Assembly: GCA_963971535.1 (NCBI GenBank)
Contig: OZ020585.1
Location: forward strand, 20,666,458-20,730,457
DNA length: 64,000 nt
Reading direction: 5' to 3'
DNA from: Notolepis coatsorum
Lineage: Eukaryota; Chordata; Actinopteri; Aulopiformes; Paralepididae
Shown: positions 1 to 38,489 of the stretch, piece after piece
Numbering within the stretch: the stretch's first letter is position 1
How the letters are laid out: the number at the start of each line of letters is the position of its first letter
Notes under the pieces: generated by a model
Database searches by the model: none
Seen by the model: only the letters and a program-made list of their open reading frames with translations
Told to the model about the DNA's origin: nothing
Program-made: the position numbers and the translations under genes

Positions 1-430
1 CTGAGCACAGTGATGTATATACATGTAGTACAATGTCAAAGCAGTAGGTGGCGATGTAGTTCAAACATGAAGGCCATTTTCAACCAATCAGAAAGGTTGA
101 ACATGCCACCACACTTCCTGCTAAAAAACAACAATCCACCATCTTTAAATACCTCGAGTGAGCCATTTAGCCAACGTAGCATTTATTTTTCAGCAAAGAA
201 AGTGCAATAAAAGTGCAATAAACAAAACAGATACATTCACTGTGTTCTGCCTCTCATTTGTTGATGAAACAAAACCAACATCAACACAATTTACCACCAA
301 GAGCAGATAGTTTAGTCTCACAAAAAGATCTCCGATGTTGTTAGCTACATGCTAATGTGAATGGCATTCTCCATGTATATAGTTAGCATTGAGGCTATTA
401 ACGTAGTAACGTTAACGCTAGTAGAAATAG

Positions 431-512
431 ATGAAAACTTTATAAGATTGCAGAATGGGTACAATACAATACGGCTCAATACAAACAATTATTAAGGGAA
501 TGCAGACTGTTG
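431..512 (-). mobile_element. LINE-X 3' end fragment
   Basis: An 80-bp piece of the 3' end of the LINE family described at 9204-11672, in reverse orientation. It shares the conserved blocks around AGATTGCAGAATGGGTACA and the run ending in gaatgcagac. Only the extreme 3' end is present, as expected of a strongly 5'-truncated insertion. Confidence 0.7.
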
Positions 513-1242
513 TAGTTTGGAGTACTGGGTTCCTTATAACAATAACTTGACAACACGTTGGTAGCCGCAGCTACTTGGGACAGCTCTGCTGTAAACACTG
601 GAAATAACCGTGCGGGTCTCTTCTGCGCATGGGCATTGGGCAGAACGGCTCCGTATCCGGCTTGTGCAAATTACATGGCACCATTGTCGGCGAGTTTCGG
701 CGAGTTTCCAAAACGAAAACACCTTTTGAGCGTTGCCACTATAGGAAAACGCGTTTTCCTGCCAAAACTGTGTTTCTTTTTAACTTGGACATGCAAACGT
801 TATCATTCGAAAATAGAACGTTGCTGTTTTAACCCAGTGTAACCAAGTCCATTTTGAAATGTTTTGGACAGCCCATGTATTTGCAGTTGTGAAGTTAATC
901 TAAATCACTTGGGAGTGTGAATGGGATATATATCACACAGTTTTAACATTCGCCGAAATGCTTGATTGTGATTGGTCAATAGCGCTCGTCAGAGGTCCGT
1001 TATTACTCGATAACGGACCTCTACCGAGCAATAATGACCGCTGTTCGCAGCTGTAGCAATCAAGCCCACTGACACACACTGCATCAGTGCAGCCAATCAG
1101 ACACACCTGCCGGCTGCCGGCGAAGCTGCCGGCGATGACAGCACGGAGCGACAGAACAGAACTGCGTCTGCATTTGATCTCGTCTTGTCGATGGTGTAAA
1201 ATGAATTAGGTATATTGTTAGTAAGTTAGCTATGTAATAAGC
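513..1242. other. Unassigned stretch with a short perfect hairpin
   Basis: No gene or clear repeat is recognised. A near-perfect hairpin built on AGAGGTCCGTTAT and its complement lies at about 990-1023, and GATTGGTCAAT-type CCAAT-like motifs occur nearby. No coding exon of the downstream c21orf58 gene could be found here. Confidence 0.4.
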
Positions 1243-1394
1243 GGGATAATGTATAGCCTATACTCGGTCATTGTTGCAAAATAATTGACCTTCACTGACG
1301 TTTAGAACACCTCGGCGAGGCGCCTCGGTATTCTAAACTCTGTGTCGGTCAATTATTTTGCGACAATGACCGAGTATAGGCTATACATTATCCC
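1243..1394. mobile_element. Long-hairpin miniature inverted-repeat element
   Basis: Two arms of about 48 bp (1243-1290 and 1347-1394) are inverted copies with only a few mismatches. Each begins GGGATAATGTATAGCC and they are separated by a GC-rich spacer. This is the shape of a fold-back MITE. No certain target-site duplication was seen, so the family is not assigned. Confidence 0.6.
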
Positions 1395-1614
1395 TTACAT
1401 AAACTACTCAACCTCAAAAGAATTTAACAGTGAACACAACACTCTTACCATCTTTAGACAATAACATTTGAAAACATTGTTCCTCTGAAAACTTGCAACG
1501 GATTTATACGTTTTTTTTGTCTGAGGTACTCAATTATAGTGAGGAATATATGCATGTCTCATAGAGAAACGTGATAGATAAACTACTGATATAATATAAT
1601 ATAAAACCCCTGTG

Positions 1615-1615
<1 letters not shown>

Positions 1616-1648
<33 letters not shown>
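1616..1648. repeat. (TG)n microsatellite
   Basis: An uninterrupted TG dinucleotide run of about 16 units. Confidence 0.9.
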
Positions 1649-1649
<1 letters not shown>

Positions 1650-1783
1650 ATACTAGGCATACCAGGCCCCAGGATTCTTGTATTATTAATTGCATCATTT
1701 CACTAATTTCAATTGGAATATGTGCCCATTCAAGCATGATTTTAATTAATTTAATTAAATTGCTCTTTTTTAAATGTATTATT

Positions 1784-2019
1784 TTCTTTTTTTTAAAACT
1801 TTGACCAGTCAGCTGGTTCTTTTCGCGTTTATCGCTTTTTCTGGTCAAGTATGACCGACAGAAACAGGTTGAATGGGGGTATAGATGGGGGGAAAGACAC
1901 TCTGAGAAAGTACGGCTTGTCCGGGAGTCAAACTCGCTACCCCAGATCCGTGACGCGCACGGTTGTCCCCGACGCCGAAATAGCGTTTGAGGTACGCGGT
2001 GAGCTACTGGAGCTCCCCC
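1784..2019 (-). mobile_element. tRNA-derived SINE with 16-bp target duplication
   Basis: On the minus strand the sequence has an A-box-like TAGCTCACCGCG and a B-box-like GAGTTTGACTCCC, then a unique body and an A-rich end (plus-strand T run at 1784-1793). The 16-base word TTTTAAATGTATTATT flanks it exactly at 1768-1783 and 2020-2035, which is direct evidence of retroposition. The B box departs from GTTCGA by what looks like CpG decay, so it is probably inactive. It lies 58 bp upstream of a c21orf58 exon. Confidence 0.65.
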
Positions 2020-2077
2020 TTTTAAATGTATTATTATTATTTCAAGTTTGTGTTTGTGTGTGATCTCCTCTGTGCAG

Positions 2078-5703
<3,626 letters not shown>

Positions 5704-5707
5704 GTGA

Positions 5708-5713
5708 ATTAAA
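5708..5713 (+). terminator. Possible polyadenylation signal ATTAAA
   Basis: ATTAAA lies four bases after the c21orf58 stop. It is a common variant signal, but this close to the stop it would leave a very short 3' UTR. A later signal is possible. Confidence 0.35.
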
Positions 5714-5865
5714 AGTTTGAACAACTTTTGTCTTGAGAAGGTTTACCTTTCCATCCTAATGAGAAGATTATTCAGAATGAATCCTTTATCATGAGCAAAA
5801 TGACTGTCATTTTAGTTTACATTTTGAAGAATTGATTGAATTGAAAATGAATTGACCCCAACAAG

Positions 5866-5867
<2 letters not shown>

Positions 5868-5931
<64 letters not shown>

Positions 5932-5958
5932 GACAGACAGACACACACACACACACAG
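5868..5958. repeat. (CA)n with (CAGA)n microsatellite
   Basis: A run of CA dinucleotides with an internal block of CAGA tetranucleotides and a short return to CA. Confidence 0.93.
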
Positions 5959-6111
5959 TATTCTTTTTTGGTGATAACCTGTATATAAGAAGGACTCAGG
6001 TCTCTCTCTGACCATATGTCCACCTTTCTTAGGGTGGCTGTGGATGGAGTCATGTGAGGTACAAAAGGTTGAAACTATGTATATATGGCATCATTGACAC
6101 TTTCATTGTCA

Positions 6112-6648
6112 ATGGTGCAGCTACACTAAGAATGACCCAGCTCCTTCAAGAGGTGCAGCTACACTAAGAATGACCCAGCTCCTTCAAGAGGTGCAGCTAC
6201 ACTAAGAATGACCCAGCTCCTTCAAGAGGTGCAGCTACACTAAGAATGACCCAGCTCCTTCAAGAGGTGTAGCTACACTAAGAATGACCCAGCTCCTTCA
6301 AGAGGTGCAGCTACACTAAGAATGACCCAGCTCCTTCAAGAGGTGCAGCTACACTAAGAATGACCCAGCTCCTTCAAGAGGTGCAGCTACACTAAGAATG
6401 ACCCAGCTCCTTCAAGAGGTGTAGCTACACTAAGAATGACCCAGCTACTTCAAAAGGTGCAGCTACACTAAGAATGACCCAGCTACTTCAAGAAGTGCAG
6501 CTACACTAAGAATGACCCAGCTCCTTCAAGAGGTGCAGCTACACTAAGAATGACCCAGCTCCTTCAAGAGGTGCAGCTACACTAAGAATGACCCAGCTAC
6601 TTCAAAAGGTGCAGCTACACTAAGAATGACCCAGCTCCTTCAAGAGCT
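6112..6648. repeat. 38-bp minisatellite, about 14 copies
   Basis: Head-to-tail units of 38 bp, each containing GTGCAGCTACACTAAGAATG followed by ACCCAGCTCCTTCAAGAG. Variation is limited to a few positions (CTCC/CTAC, CAGC/TAGC), consistent with recent expansion. Confidence 0.93.
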
Positions 6649-6693
6649 GTGAGTATAATGTCATGAGTATAAACTTCATTCTAGAATTCTAGG

Positions 6694-7128
6694 ACTAGAA
6701 TGAAAGACACATCTCGGGACTAGAATGAAAGACACATCTTGGGACTAGAATGAAAGACACATCTTGGACACATCTCGGGACTAGAATGAAAGACACATCT
6801 TGGACACATCTTGGGACTAGAATGAAAGACACATCTTGGACACATCTCGGGACTAGAATGAAAGACACATCTTGGGACTAGAATGAAAGACACATCTTGG
6901 ACACATCTCGGGACTAGAATGAAAGACACATCTTGGGACTAGAATGAAAGACACATCTTGGACACATCTTGGACACATCTTGGGACTAGAATGAAAGACA
7001 CATCTTGGGACTAGAATAAAAGACACACATCTTGGGACTAGAATGAAAGACACATCTTGGGACTAGAATGAAAGACACATCTTGGGACTAGAATGAAAGA
7101 CACACATCTTGGGACAGAATGAATGACA
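6694..7128. repeat. 25-bp minisatellite with 12-bp insertions
   Basis: Units of about 25 bp (GGGACTAGAATGAAAGACAC then ATCTT) alternate irregularly with a 12-bp GGACACATCTTG-type step, giving 25/37-bp higher-order periods. It starts about 45 bp after the previous minisatellite and is unrelated to it in sequence. Confidence 0.9.
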
Positions 7129-8314
7129 CACATCTCACTTTGCACATCAGATGATTATTTGAAATTGTAGCTTGGTGTTAACCCTCAAAATCCTGTGGGG
7201 GTCTGTCTTTCAGAAGCTGTGGTGGACTTGGTTTTAAAGCTAGAGTGATGATACTGGTATCACATGACACTAGACACCCATATCCATTGGTACCAACCAT
7301 GTCATGCAAAATAAATAAAATTCGTACAGAAATCTCCAAATGTCAATAGCAATAATAATAATAGCAAATCATAGCACATGGCTTTCCGCAAGGCCTTGGT
7401 GTCTTAATGTGGTATATTGGAGGGATATTTTACCCTGTTTATTGTTATCAATTCTCGAGTGGTCAAAGACATTTTGCACCAAATCTGTGTAACAAATGGT
7501 ATCAACACAAACATTTGCTGCAACAACTTATGAGACATAACTGAGCATGGGAACGGCCATCACTCGCTTCCATCATAATGTTTTTTGGGGCTTTTAATGT
7601 TTATTACAGATTTAGGAATAGAATAACTTGACACAGTGCTGCTGAGCTGCATCTCCTTTAATCCTCAGGTTCCCAGCTTTCGGATGATGTATACACTTCT
7701 ATGTGGCATCTACTATTGACCATCTCCCCCTAAAAAACAAACCAAAATGAGTCTATGTGGGTTTCAGAGGGTTATTACAAATTAGACAGGACTCAAACAT
7801 TCATTCGTCTGAAGTGCAAAATGCTGTTGAGTGAAAATGTTCTTCAATATGCATAACACAGGGATATGGAAATGAATATGGAACGATAATGCAAACATGT
7901 AAATGTTACTCTCAAAATTATCAGAGGTTTTGTAAGGTCTATACATGTTGTGCAACATTCGTTTTCCTGTGTCTTTAAGCTATTAAAAGACTTCAACATC
8001 ACTGGATTTACTTTTCTTTTCTAGTACAGTGAGTTAGGCCTACATTGACCATTATCACACGTCGGCCAGCTCAGGTTGGGATTCCTTTCCAATGACCGTT
8101 TCCCAGCCTTTTTTTGTGTAAAGGACACCCAAAGCCAGGGACAGGCCTACTGACTAGTCCCATTTGCCCATTTCATGAGGGATATCTCAGGAATACCAAC
8201 TGAGAATATTTTGGTTGTTAGATTATGATATAGTACAGACAGAATTCCATAGCCGACGTCACTCAGAATGGAGGATTCTAGCTTCTAAGTGGATACAGTG
8301 CGTCGTTACTTCAC
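7129..8314. other. Unassigned intergenic sequence
   Basis: AT-rich single-copy-looking sequence without a credible exon, RNA gene or repeat structure that I can identify. Confidence 0.4.
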
Positions 8315-8318
8315 AAAA
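8315..8318 (-). terminator. Pol III terminator of tRNA-Lys
   Basis: A TTTT run on the minus strand, six bases past the end of the mature tRNA sequence, as expected for RNA polymerase III termination. Confidence 0.75.
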
Positions 8319-8324
8319 CATCGA

Positions 8325-8397
8325 CGCCCGAACAGGGACTTGAACCCTGGACCCTCAGATTAAAAGTCTGATGCTCTACCGACTGAGCTATCCGGGC
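8325..8397 (-). tRNA. trnK-UUU: tRNA-Lys (anticodon UUU)
   Basis: The minus strand reads GCCCGGATAGCTCAGTCGGT onward as a full 73-nt cloverleaf. The acceptor stem GCCCGGA pairs with TTCGGGC, with discriminator G at 8325. The D-arm A box is TAGCTCAGTCGG, the anticodon loop CTTTTAA has anticodon TTT at 8362-8364, and the T arm carries B box GGTTCAAGTCC. No intron and no mismatch is seen. It matches the vertebrate cytosolic tRNA-Lys(UUU) and is followed by TTTT, so it looks functional. It decodes AAA/AAG lysine codons. No other tRNA gene lies nearby. Confidence 0.96.
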
Positions 8398-8921
8398 TCT
8401 GAAAGATGATATTGTGGAATGTCATATTGTAGGACAATTCCGGTATTTATTTATTTTTTAATATATAATAATTTTTTCTGTTTTTTGGTATCATAACAAT
8501 CGATTCCGACCAAAATCTGGTGGACTACGACTGTTTTGTCGAGGCGCTCGAGTTGGCCGCACTGACACCTCCCCATCTGCAACACAATCCAACCGCGGTA
8601 ACTGCGTATAGCAGACACAACTTCCATGTCCCCTAAAGTTGCCGGATATTTATGATGCACTGAAATTACTCAGTGTTTTTGTAAAACGGAGTAGAGGAGG
8701 GGCTGTCGCCGTTCCAGGTCAAATTGACGAGAATACTAAAATGTTCCGAATCAGGGTCTCTAGGCTGAAATTAACCGGAATTGAATGCTGCTCAACAATT
8801 TTACCTGGCGATTTTCCTCAATGGTACTTCGATAGATATCGTGCCAAACAGGAAGAATGATTGTCGGATTTAAACAGTAATTCAGAACTACACTATTGTA
8901 GTTTTTGATGCATTTATGATT
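8398..8921. other. Unassigned intergenic sequence
   Basis: No recognised gene. A 73-codon frame on the plus strand (8639-8860) lacks any familiar domain and has no support beyond being open. Confidence 0.35.
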
Positions 8922-9093
8922 AATTGAAAATGGGGGACCCTGTCCTGATGTAAACAAGACGAAAGCTGTACTGTATTGTACCCATTCTGCAATCTGTTAA
9001 TAAAGTTTTCAATCAATCAATCAGTCTATTGAGCCGTACTGTATTATACCCATTCTGCAATCTGTTAATAAAAATGTCAATCAATCAATCAAT
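8922..9093 (+). mobile_element. LINE-X 3' ends, two short copies
   Basis: Contains TGAAAATGGGGGACCCTG and ACCCATTCTGCAATCTGTTA with AATAAAGTTTTCAATCAATC. The last block then repeats a second time at 9036-9093, so the tail was partly duplicated or two truncated copies landed side by side. Confidence 0.75.
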
Positions 9094-9216
9094 GCATAAT
9101 TTTACTGTGTCTATTATATTGTAGCCTACCGTTTTATTGCACTGAACTATTTTGCTACTCTTCTATTATTTTAAAATGGTCTACTCTATATTATGTGACG
9201 TAAACAGGGGTGCCTG

Positions 9217-11133
9217 TTGGATCCTAATGTGAAGAACTGTGATTTGGTGTTCAAAACAGCAAAGAAAAAATTCATCAATGACAAAACCGAGGAAAACAAA
9301 AACAAACCGCGTGAACTTTGGAAATTACTCAATAACCAACTAGGCTGCAGTAAAAAACTTAAAACCAGATTCTCAAACATAAACATAAAGACGGACAACA
9401 CGCTCATCACAGAAAAGCTGGATGTAGCCAATTACTTAAATAGTTTCTTCACAAACATAGCCACAACACTGGTAAACAAACTACCCTCCCACTCAGGGCA
9501 TTATGGGGTAGAACACATAGTAGCTTACTACAAAAACCTAGGGGTCCACAAAGACGACTTCAAACTGGAAATGGTAACAACAGATGAGGTACTCAAAAAA
9601 CTGAGCGCCCTCCAACCTAACAAGGCCACTGGCCATGACAACATCCCCTCCAAATTCCTCAGAGACTCAGCAGCCGCCATCACCCCAGTCATCACACACA
9701 TAATAAACCTCTCTATAAAACAGGGACACGTCCCCAAGGACTTCAAAATTGCGAGAGTGACCCCTCTGCACAAAAAAGGCAGTAAATTAGACCCAGGCAA
9801 CTACCGCCCTGTTTCTATCCTTACCTCCATCTCGAAAGTCATGGAAAAAATTGTATACGAACAGGTCGAAAAATACCTTGCGGAAAAAAATCTAATCTAC
9901 GAATTCCAATCTGGCTTCAGAACATCCCACTCCACTGACACATGCCTTCTCTATTTAAACGACCACATCAAACAAGAGGTGGACGCGGGCAAATACTGCG
10001 GCATGGTCATGCTGGACCTACAAAAGGCCTTCGACACTGTCAATCACACCATTCTGATTGACAAGCTAAAAGCAATTGGTTTTGATAGTCTATCAGTGAG
10101 CTGGATGCAATCCTACCTGGAGGGGAGAGAGCAGATGGTGGAGGTAAACGGTACCCTATCCCCCCCCCTCACAGTAAACTGTGGTGTTCCACAAGGAAGC
10201 ATACTAGGTCCGCTACTGTTCCTAATTTATGCAAATGACATGTCGTCAGCTTGTGACTGCAACTTGTTCCTGTTTGCGGACGACTCAGCCCTGCTGGTCT
10301 CTGACAAGAACAAATTACAGGTTGAAAAAACCCTCAGCTCAGAACTAAGCAAAATCTGCATATGGCTCGCTGATAACAAACTATCATTACACATGGGCAA
10401 AACAGAGTCCATTCTCTTCGGTTCAAATAACAAACTCAGCAAGACCGACGGCTTCTCAGTTACAGTGGGTGACAATATTGTCACAAGGAAAGAAGATATT
10501 ACCTACCTGGGTTCCATCCTAGAGGCAAATCTTTCCTGTGACAAAATGGCATCCAATGTAATAAAAAAAGTCAACCAACAAACTCGTTTCTTGTACCGGA
10601 TCTCCTCACTGGTAAACAAGAATACCCTGAAGACTCTAGCAGGAGCACTCATTCAAGGGTACTACGACTATGCTTGCACCTCATGGTACCAAAGCACCTC
10701 AAAGGCGCTAAAAACAAAATTACAAACATCTCAAAACAAACTGGTCAGACTACTGCTTGACCTTACTCCTAGAACCCACCTCACCCCTGCCCACTTTGAC
10801 AACCTAGGATGGCTTAGAGTAGACGACAGAGTACAGCAACTTGCAATGGGCCTGGTCTACAAGATACACTACACGACCAAGGTACCCATGTACATGACTA
10901 AATACTTCCCAAAGGTCAGTGAATACCACGATCACAACACCAGAGGGAGCTCCACAAATCATGTTAAACCCAGATTCGGCTCAAACAAGGGTCTAAACAC
11001 GTTTCGCAATTATGCCACATCAATGTGGAACGCCCTACCCAAAGCTGTAAAGGAATGTGAATCACTACCCACTTTCAAAAACTCTCTCAAAAAACACCTA
11101 AGGGAGACTGCAACTCGAAACTGGCCCCTGTAA
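9217..11133 (+). CDS. LINE-X reverse transcriptase, open 638-codon frame
   Basis: Polymerase of a non-LTR retrotransposon, which would copy its own RNA at a nicked target site. RT motifs in order: HKKGSKLDPGNYRPVSIL (fingers), FQSGFRTSHSTDTCLLYL, LDLQKAFDTVNH near residue 267 with the first catalytic Asp, GVPQGSILGPLLFLIYANDM near 323, and FADDSALL at about 353-360 with the catalytic DD pair. YLGSILEANLS follows, and a C-terminal region has WNALPKAVKECESLPTFK, typical of L2/CR1-like ORF2 ends. All catalytic residues are present. The full-length protein would begin with an endonuclease domain, absent here, so the ATG at 9217 is not the native start and autonomous activity is unlikely. Other copies diverge by only a few percent by eye, so the family moved recently. 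Confidence 0.88.
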   Translation: MDPNVKNCDLVFKTAKKKFINDKTEENKNKPRELWKLLNNQLGCSKKLKTRFSNINIKTDNTLITEKLDVANYLNSFFTNIATTLVNKLPSHSGHYGVEHIVAYYKNLGVHKDDFKLEMVTTDEVLKKLSALQPNKATGHDNIPSKFLRDSAAAITPVITHIINLSIKQGHVPKDFKIARVTPLHKKGSKLDPGNYRPVSILTSISKVMEKIVYEQVEKYLAEKNLIYEFQSGFRTSHSTDTCLLYLNDHIKQEVDAGKYCGMVMLDLQKAFDTVNHTILIDKLKAIGFDSLSVSWMQSYLEGREQMVEVNGTLSPPLTVNCGVPQGSILGPLLFLIYANDMSSACDCNLFLFADDSALLVSDKNKLQVEKTLSSELSKICIWLADNKLSLHMGKTESILFGSNNKLSKTDGFSVTVGDNIVTRKEDITYLGSILEANLSCDKMASNVIKKVNQQTRFLYRISSLVNKNTLKTLAGALIQGYYDYACTSWYQSTSKALKTKLQTSQNKLVRLLLDLTPRTHLTPAHFDNLGWLRVDDRVQQLAMGLVYKIHYTTKVPMYMTKYFPKVSEYHDHNTRGSSTNHVKPRFGSNKGLNTFRNYATSMWNALPKAVKECESLPTFKNSLKKHLRETATRNWPL

Positions 11134-11239
11134 ATGTCCGAGCACAACCCCCGCCAATGTACAGTAAATTACCAAGTATGGTCTTGTCAATAATCCAATG
11201 TACAGTGTTGTTTGTACAGTTGTACAGTGTCCCCCACCC

Positions 11240-11335
11240 ACCCCTCCTACCCAACCCCCCCCCCCCCACTCCTACCCAACCCCCCCCCCCCCCCCCCCCC
11301 ACTCCTACCCCCCCCCCCCCCCCCCCCAACCACCT
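11240..11335. repeat. Poly-C runs in LINE-X 3' UTR
   Basis: Several C homopolymers separated by ACTCCTACCC spacers. Equivalent positions in other LINE-X copies also carry C/G runs of different length. Confidence 0.85.
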
Positions 11336-11889
11336 CCAATGTACAGTCCCACCCCCACCTACCCAATCCAATGTACAGTTTCTACGCCTAATGTATATAC
11401 TCTGTTCTTTCTGGACTCTTTTTGTATCACAAATACAGTACTGTAATTGCAAATCTGGTATGTCATAAATGTATAGATGTAGCAGTACTGTCTATCTGTA
11501 TGTCATGTATGTCATATATGTTACGATGAATTGGAAATGGGGGACCCTGGTGGAAACAAGACGAAAGTCTTTCTCTGGTCTGCATCCCCTTAACAATTGT
11601 ATGTATTGAGCTGTACTGCACTGTACCCATTCTGCAATCTGTTAATAAAGTTTTCATTCATTCATTCATTCATGTCTTACCTTGACTTTGTCTATTTTGC
11701 TCATTTTCTGTCTGTCTTTTTTTTGCACTTTGAGCTGCAATTCTTGTATGAAATGTGCTATACAACTAAAGTGTATTATTATTATCATCGTGCTAACCAT
11801 GATGTGATACGCCGTGCATTGTTTAGCTAAGCACAGCTGTCCCAGGATATTGTCTGAAGTTTGACAGTTCTGTCCGACACAAGAAAACG

Positions 11890-12296
11890 AACATTTTCTA
11901 ATACAGTCTCCTCCCCACCGTATGTATATATTCTCTCCCCACCGTATGTATATTTCTCTCCCACCCACCCCCTCCTAATGTACAGCCCCCCCCCCCACCG
12001 TATGTATATACTCTCTGTCAGGATCTATGGGTAACAGTACTGTATATTTGCATATCATATGTCACAAATGTAACAGTACTATATACCTGTATGTCATGTA
12101 TGTCCCTATGCCATAAATGTCATGATGTCATGTATGTTGTGCATGTCATAAATTTCACTATTAATTGAAAATGGGGGACCCTGATGTAAACAAGACAAAC
12201 GACTTTCTCTGGTCTGCATCCCCTTAACAATTGTACTGTATTGTACTGTACCCATTCTGCAATCTGTTCAATAAAGTTTTCATTCATTCATTCATG
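11890..12296 (+). mobile_element. LINE-X 3' UTR fragment
   Basis: Repeats of CCCCACCGTATGTATAT, then GGGGGACCCTGATGTAAAC and AATAAAGTTTTCATTCATTC. Only the 3' UTR and tail are present. It lies about 220 bp past copy A in the same orientation. Confidence 0.75.
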
Positions 12297-14116
12297 AAAG
12301 AATCTAGTATGTTCGCCAAGTCGTGTGCCTGACAAAAGGTCATACCCTCGATAGGACTCACTGTCGAGCACATTTTTGTAGTGGAATTTGAGGCAGTGAT
12401 GTCAGGTAATCCCTTTTGTTTACCTCTAGCAATTCTCTTTGTCGTTTGATAAGAAAATCTTTGTCGTGTTCCCAACTAGACACAACGTAATTGCCATGAC
12501 TTTTTATTGATGAATTTACAACTGTACAAAATGGTAATTTACAAGCTCTATAAAACAGAAAAATAACAGGCATCATTTCGTTAATCTACCTCAGAGTTCC
12601 CATTGTCAAAACATTAGTCCAGCAGCCTGTCTGTGCTTCTTACTCCTGAGCCAAAAACGCATCAGAAAATATCTTCGATTCACAATGTCACGGTCAGTCA
12701 CCTGTCCATCATGACACATTACCCATGATAAAAATAATAAAGTAAATTACAAAATTATAAACAAACCAAAAAATGTGGGTGACATTATCTGTATTTCGAT
12801 AATTAAAGAAAGTGCATTCTCTTATTTCTCTTAAGTTATAATTAATGGAAAGCAGAACCGAAAGCATGCTTCTAATTTAAGTCTTTAAGTAGGATGTAGC
12901 ATGCTTGTGGGATGAGCTGGTGTTAGTCAACCATCTCACATTATGGAATGGTAGGTAATCATGCACTTGTGCTTAAAGAGCATTTTTGTATGGCACAAAT
13001 GTTATTAAGTCCTGTTTACTTGCAGAAACCTATTGTGAACCCATAGATTCAGAATGAATGACAAACATACAAAAACTCTTGATAACAAGTTATGTGCCTG
13101 CATACCTTATCTATACACATCACACACACATCACATCACACACACACACACACGCACCGCACACACACAATGTCACAATGATAATTCAACATTCTAATTA
13201 TGGCTGCTGTGCAATAACCTGATAACATGTATATTTACACACAGTGCATGTGTGTGTGCGTTACACTTGGCTAATTTCTACATGTTATAACATTAGAGTC
13301 TAGTGCTCTACCAGTGCAAGCAGAGCTGAACTTTGGTCGGGGGGGGGGGGGGGGGGGGGGTTGTTTGCCTTTTTTCCACTTCTGATCAGAACATTCACTT
13401 GAACTGAAGTGAAATAAAGGCAAGAAAGGATAAGGAGGCGTAATATAAAATTGTATGATTAAAAATGTATCTGATTTGGGGCTGACACTTGATTTGCAAA
13501 TAGGCAGACTGTACACAGAGGCAGAGAGAAAGAAATAAATATAGAAAGAAAGAGAGGAATAGCAAGACATTGCTTCTATACCACTCATACATGGTGAGAT
13601 ATTCATGTTAAATGACAAAGTAGTGTAATCTGACCAACGACGTTCGTACTCTGATAATAGGTTTAATATCCATGGTGTGCGTGCCACCTGGGCGTATACG
13701 GCATGTCGCAGATATCCACAGCCACTGTCTCCTGATTGGCGACAACATCCATCCAAAACTGTGTCAGGAAAATTGGACAGGACGAGAGCGTTTGTAAATA
13801 AGACGGCAGGCCACTTTCGCAGATGTCCGCCCAAAAGCCGCGATGGGTTTTAGGATTAGTCTGGGGTCAGAGGTTGAGTCCGGCGAGTATGTCCCGTCTC
13901 TTGACGGATGAGGGTATGTGTTTGGTTATCTGTTGAGCAGCGGAGGGGGGGGGGGGGGGGTATCCTCATTTACAGGGAGCAGTTACGTCACCTGAGGAAA
14001 GAGAGAGACGTAGAGATGACATGCATTGCACAACACACACAAGGTCCCGACAGACCTCATAGAGGGCTAGTTCAGTCAACCAACTATACTGTAAGTACCT
14101 TGCAGTGGATTAACGG
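12297..14116. other. Intergenic stretch between converging genes
   Basis: No exon recognised. It includes (CA)n near 13120-13170, a 22-bp poly-G at 13340-13361 and a 16-bp poly-G near 13936. The 3' UTR of atg9a should fall in the right part of this interval, but its end cannot be fixed by eye. Confidence 0.4.
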
Positions 14117-14314
14117 TTAAAGGAACACGCCAACATTTTGGGAAATTAGCTTACCGTCTTCTCCAGAGAGAGACAAGAAGATAGATCCCAGTTTCCTCTC
14201 TGTGCGTTCAGTCGAAAGCTATCTGGCTGCATGTTAGCCTAGCTTAGCACAATGAATGGAAGCGGACATGGCCGGTTAGCCTTCGGGAGAGGTGTTAGTT
14301 GGACAATGCCTAGG

Positions 14315-38428
<24,114 letters not shown>

Positions 38429-38489
38429 GGTAACACCAACTTCACTATCACCTAGCAACCCAGCCTTCTGCTACAAGCTGGACCACAAA

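Larger units (their letters stand above)
9204..11672 (+). mobile_element. LINE-X copy A: Jockey-superfamily LINE, 5'-truncated
   Basis: A non-LTR retrotransposon copy made of an open reverse transcriptase frame (9217-11133), a C-rich 3' UTR with GTACAGT motifs, and a tail AATAAAGTTTTCATTCATTC that ends in a tetranucleotide repeat instead of poly-A. The endonuclease domain is missing, so the copy is 5'-truncated. The short-repeat tail and the RT motifs place it near the L2/CR1/Rex/Daphne group; the exact clade is not decided. It is the longest uninterrupted member of a family with about ten copies in this window. Confidence 0.9.

Noticed and set aside
558-842. 94-codon plus-strand frame as the 5' exon of c21orf58
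   Set aside because: No resemblance to the expected coiled-coil N-terminus and no donor in phase with the exon at 2078.
6112-7128. Regularly spaced repeats considered as a CRISPR-like array
   Set aside because: Units are contiguous without unique spacers and the context is vertebrate; they are minisatellites.
9217-11133. Reading the 638-codon RT frame as a host gene
   Set aside because: Multi-copy, with LINE ORF2 motifs and a retrotransposon tail; the flanks of other copies show truncation and target duplications.
11087-11468. Glycine- or proline-rich frames over the poly-C tract
   Set aside because: Homopolymer artefacts in the LINE-X 3' UTR.
38429-38458. Upstream in-frame ATG giving MLGDSEVGVT before MTHFDTEYQ
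   Set aside because: Vertebrate ATG9A begins at the MxxFDTEYQRLE methionine, and the ATG at 38428 has a better start context.
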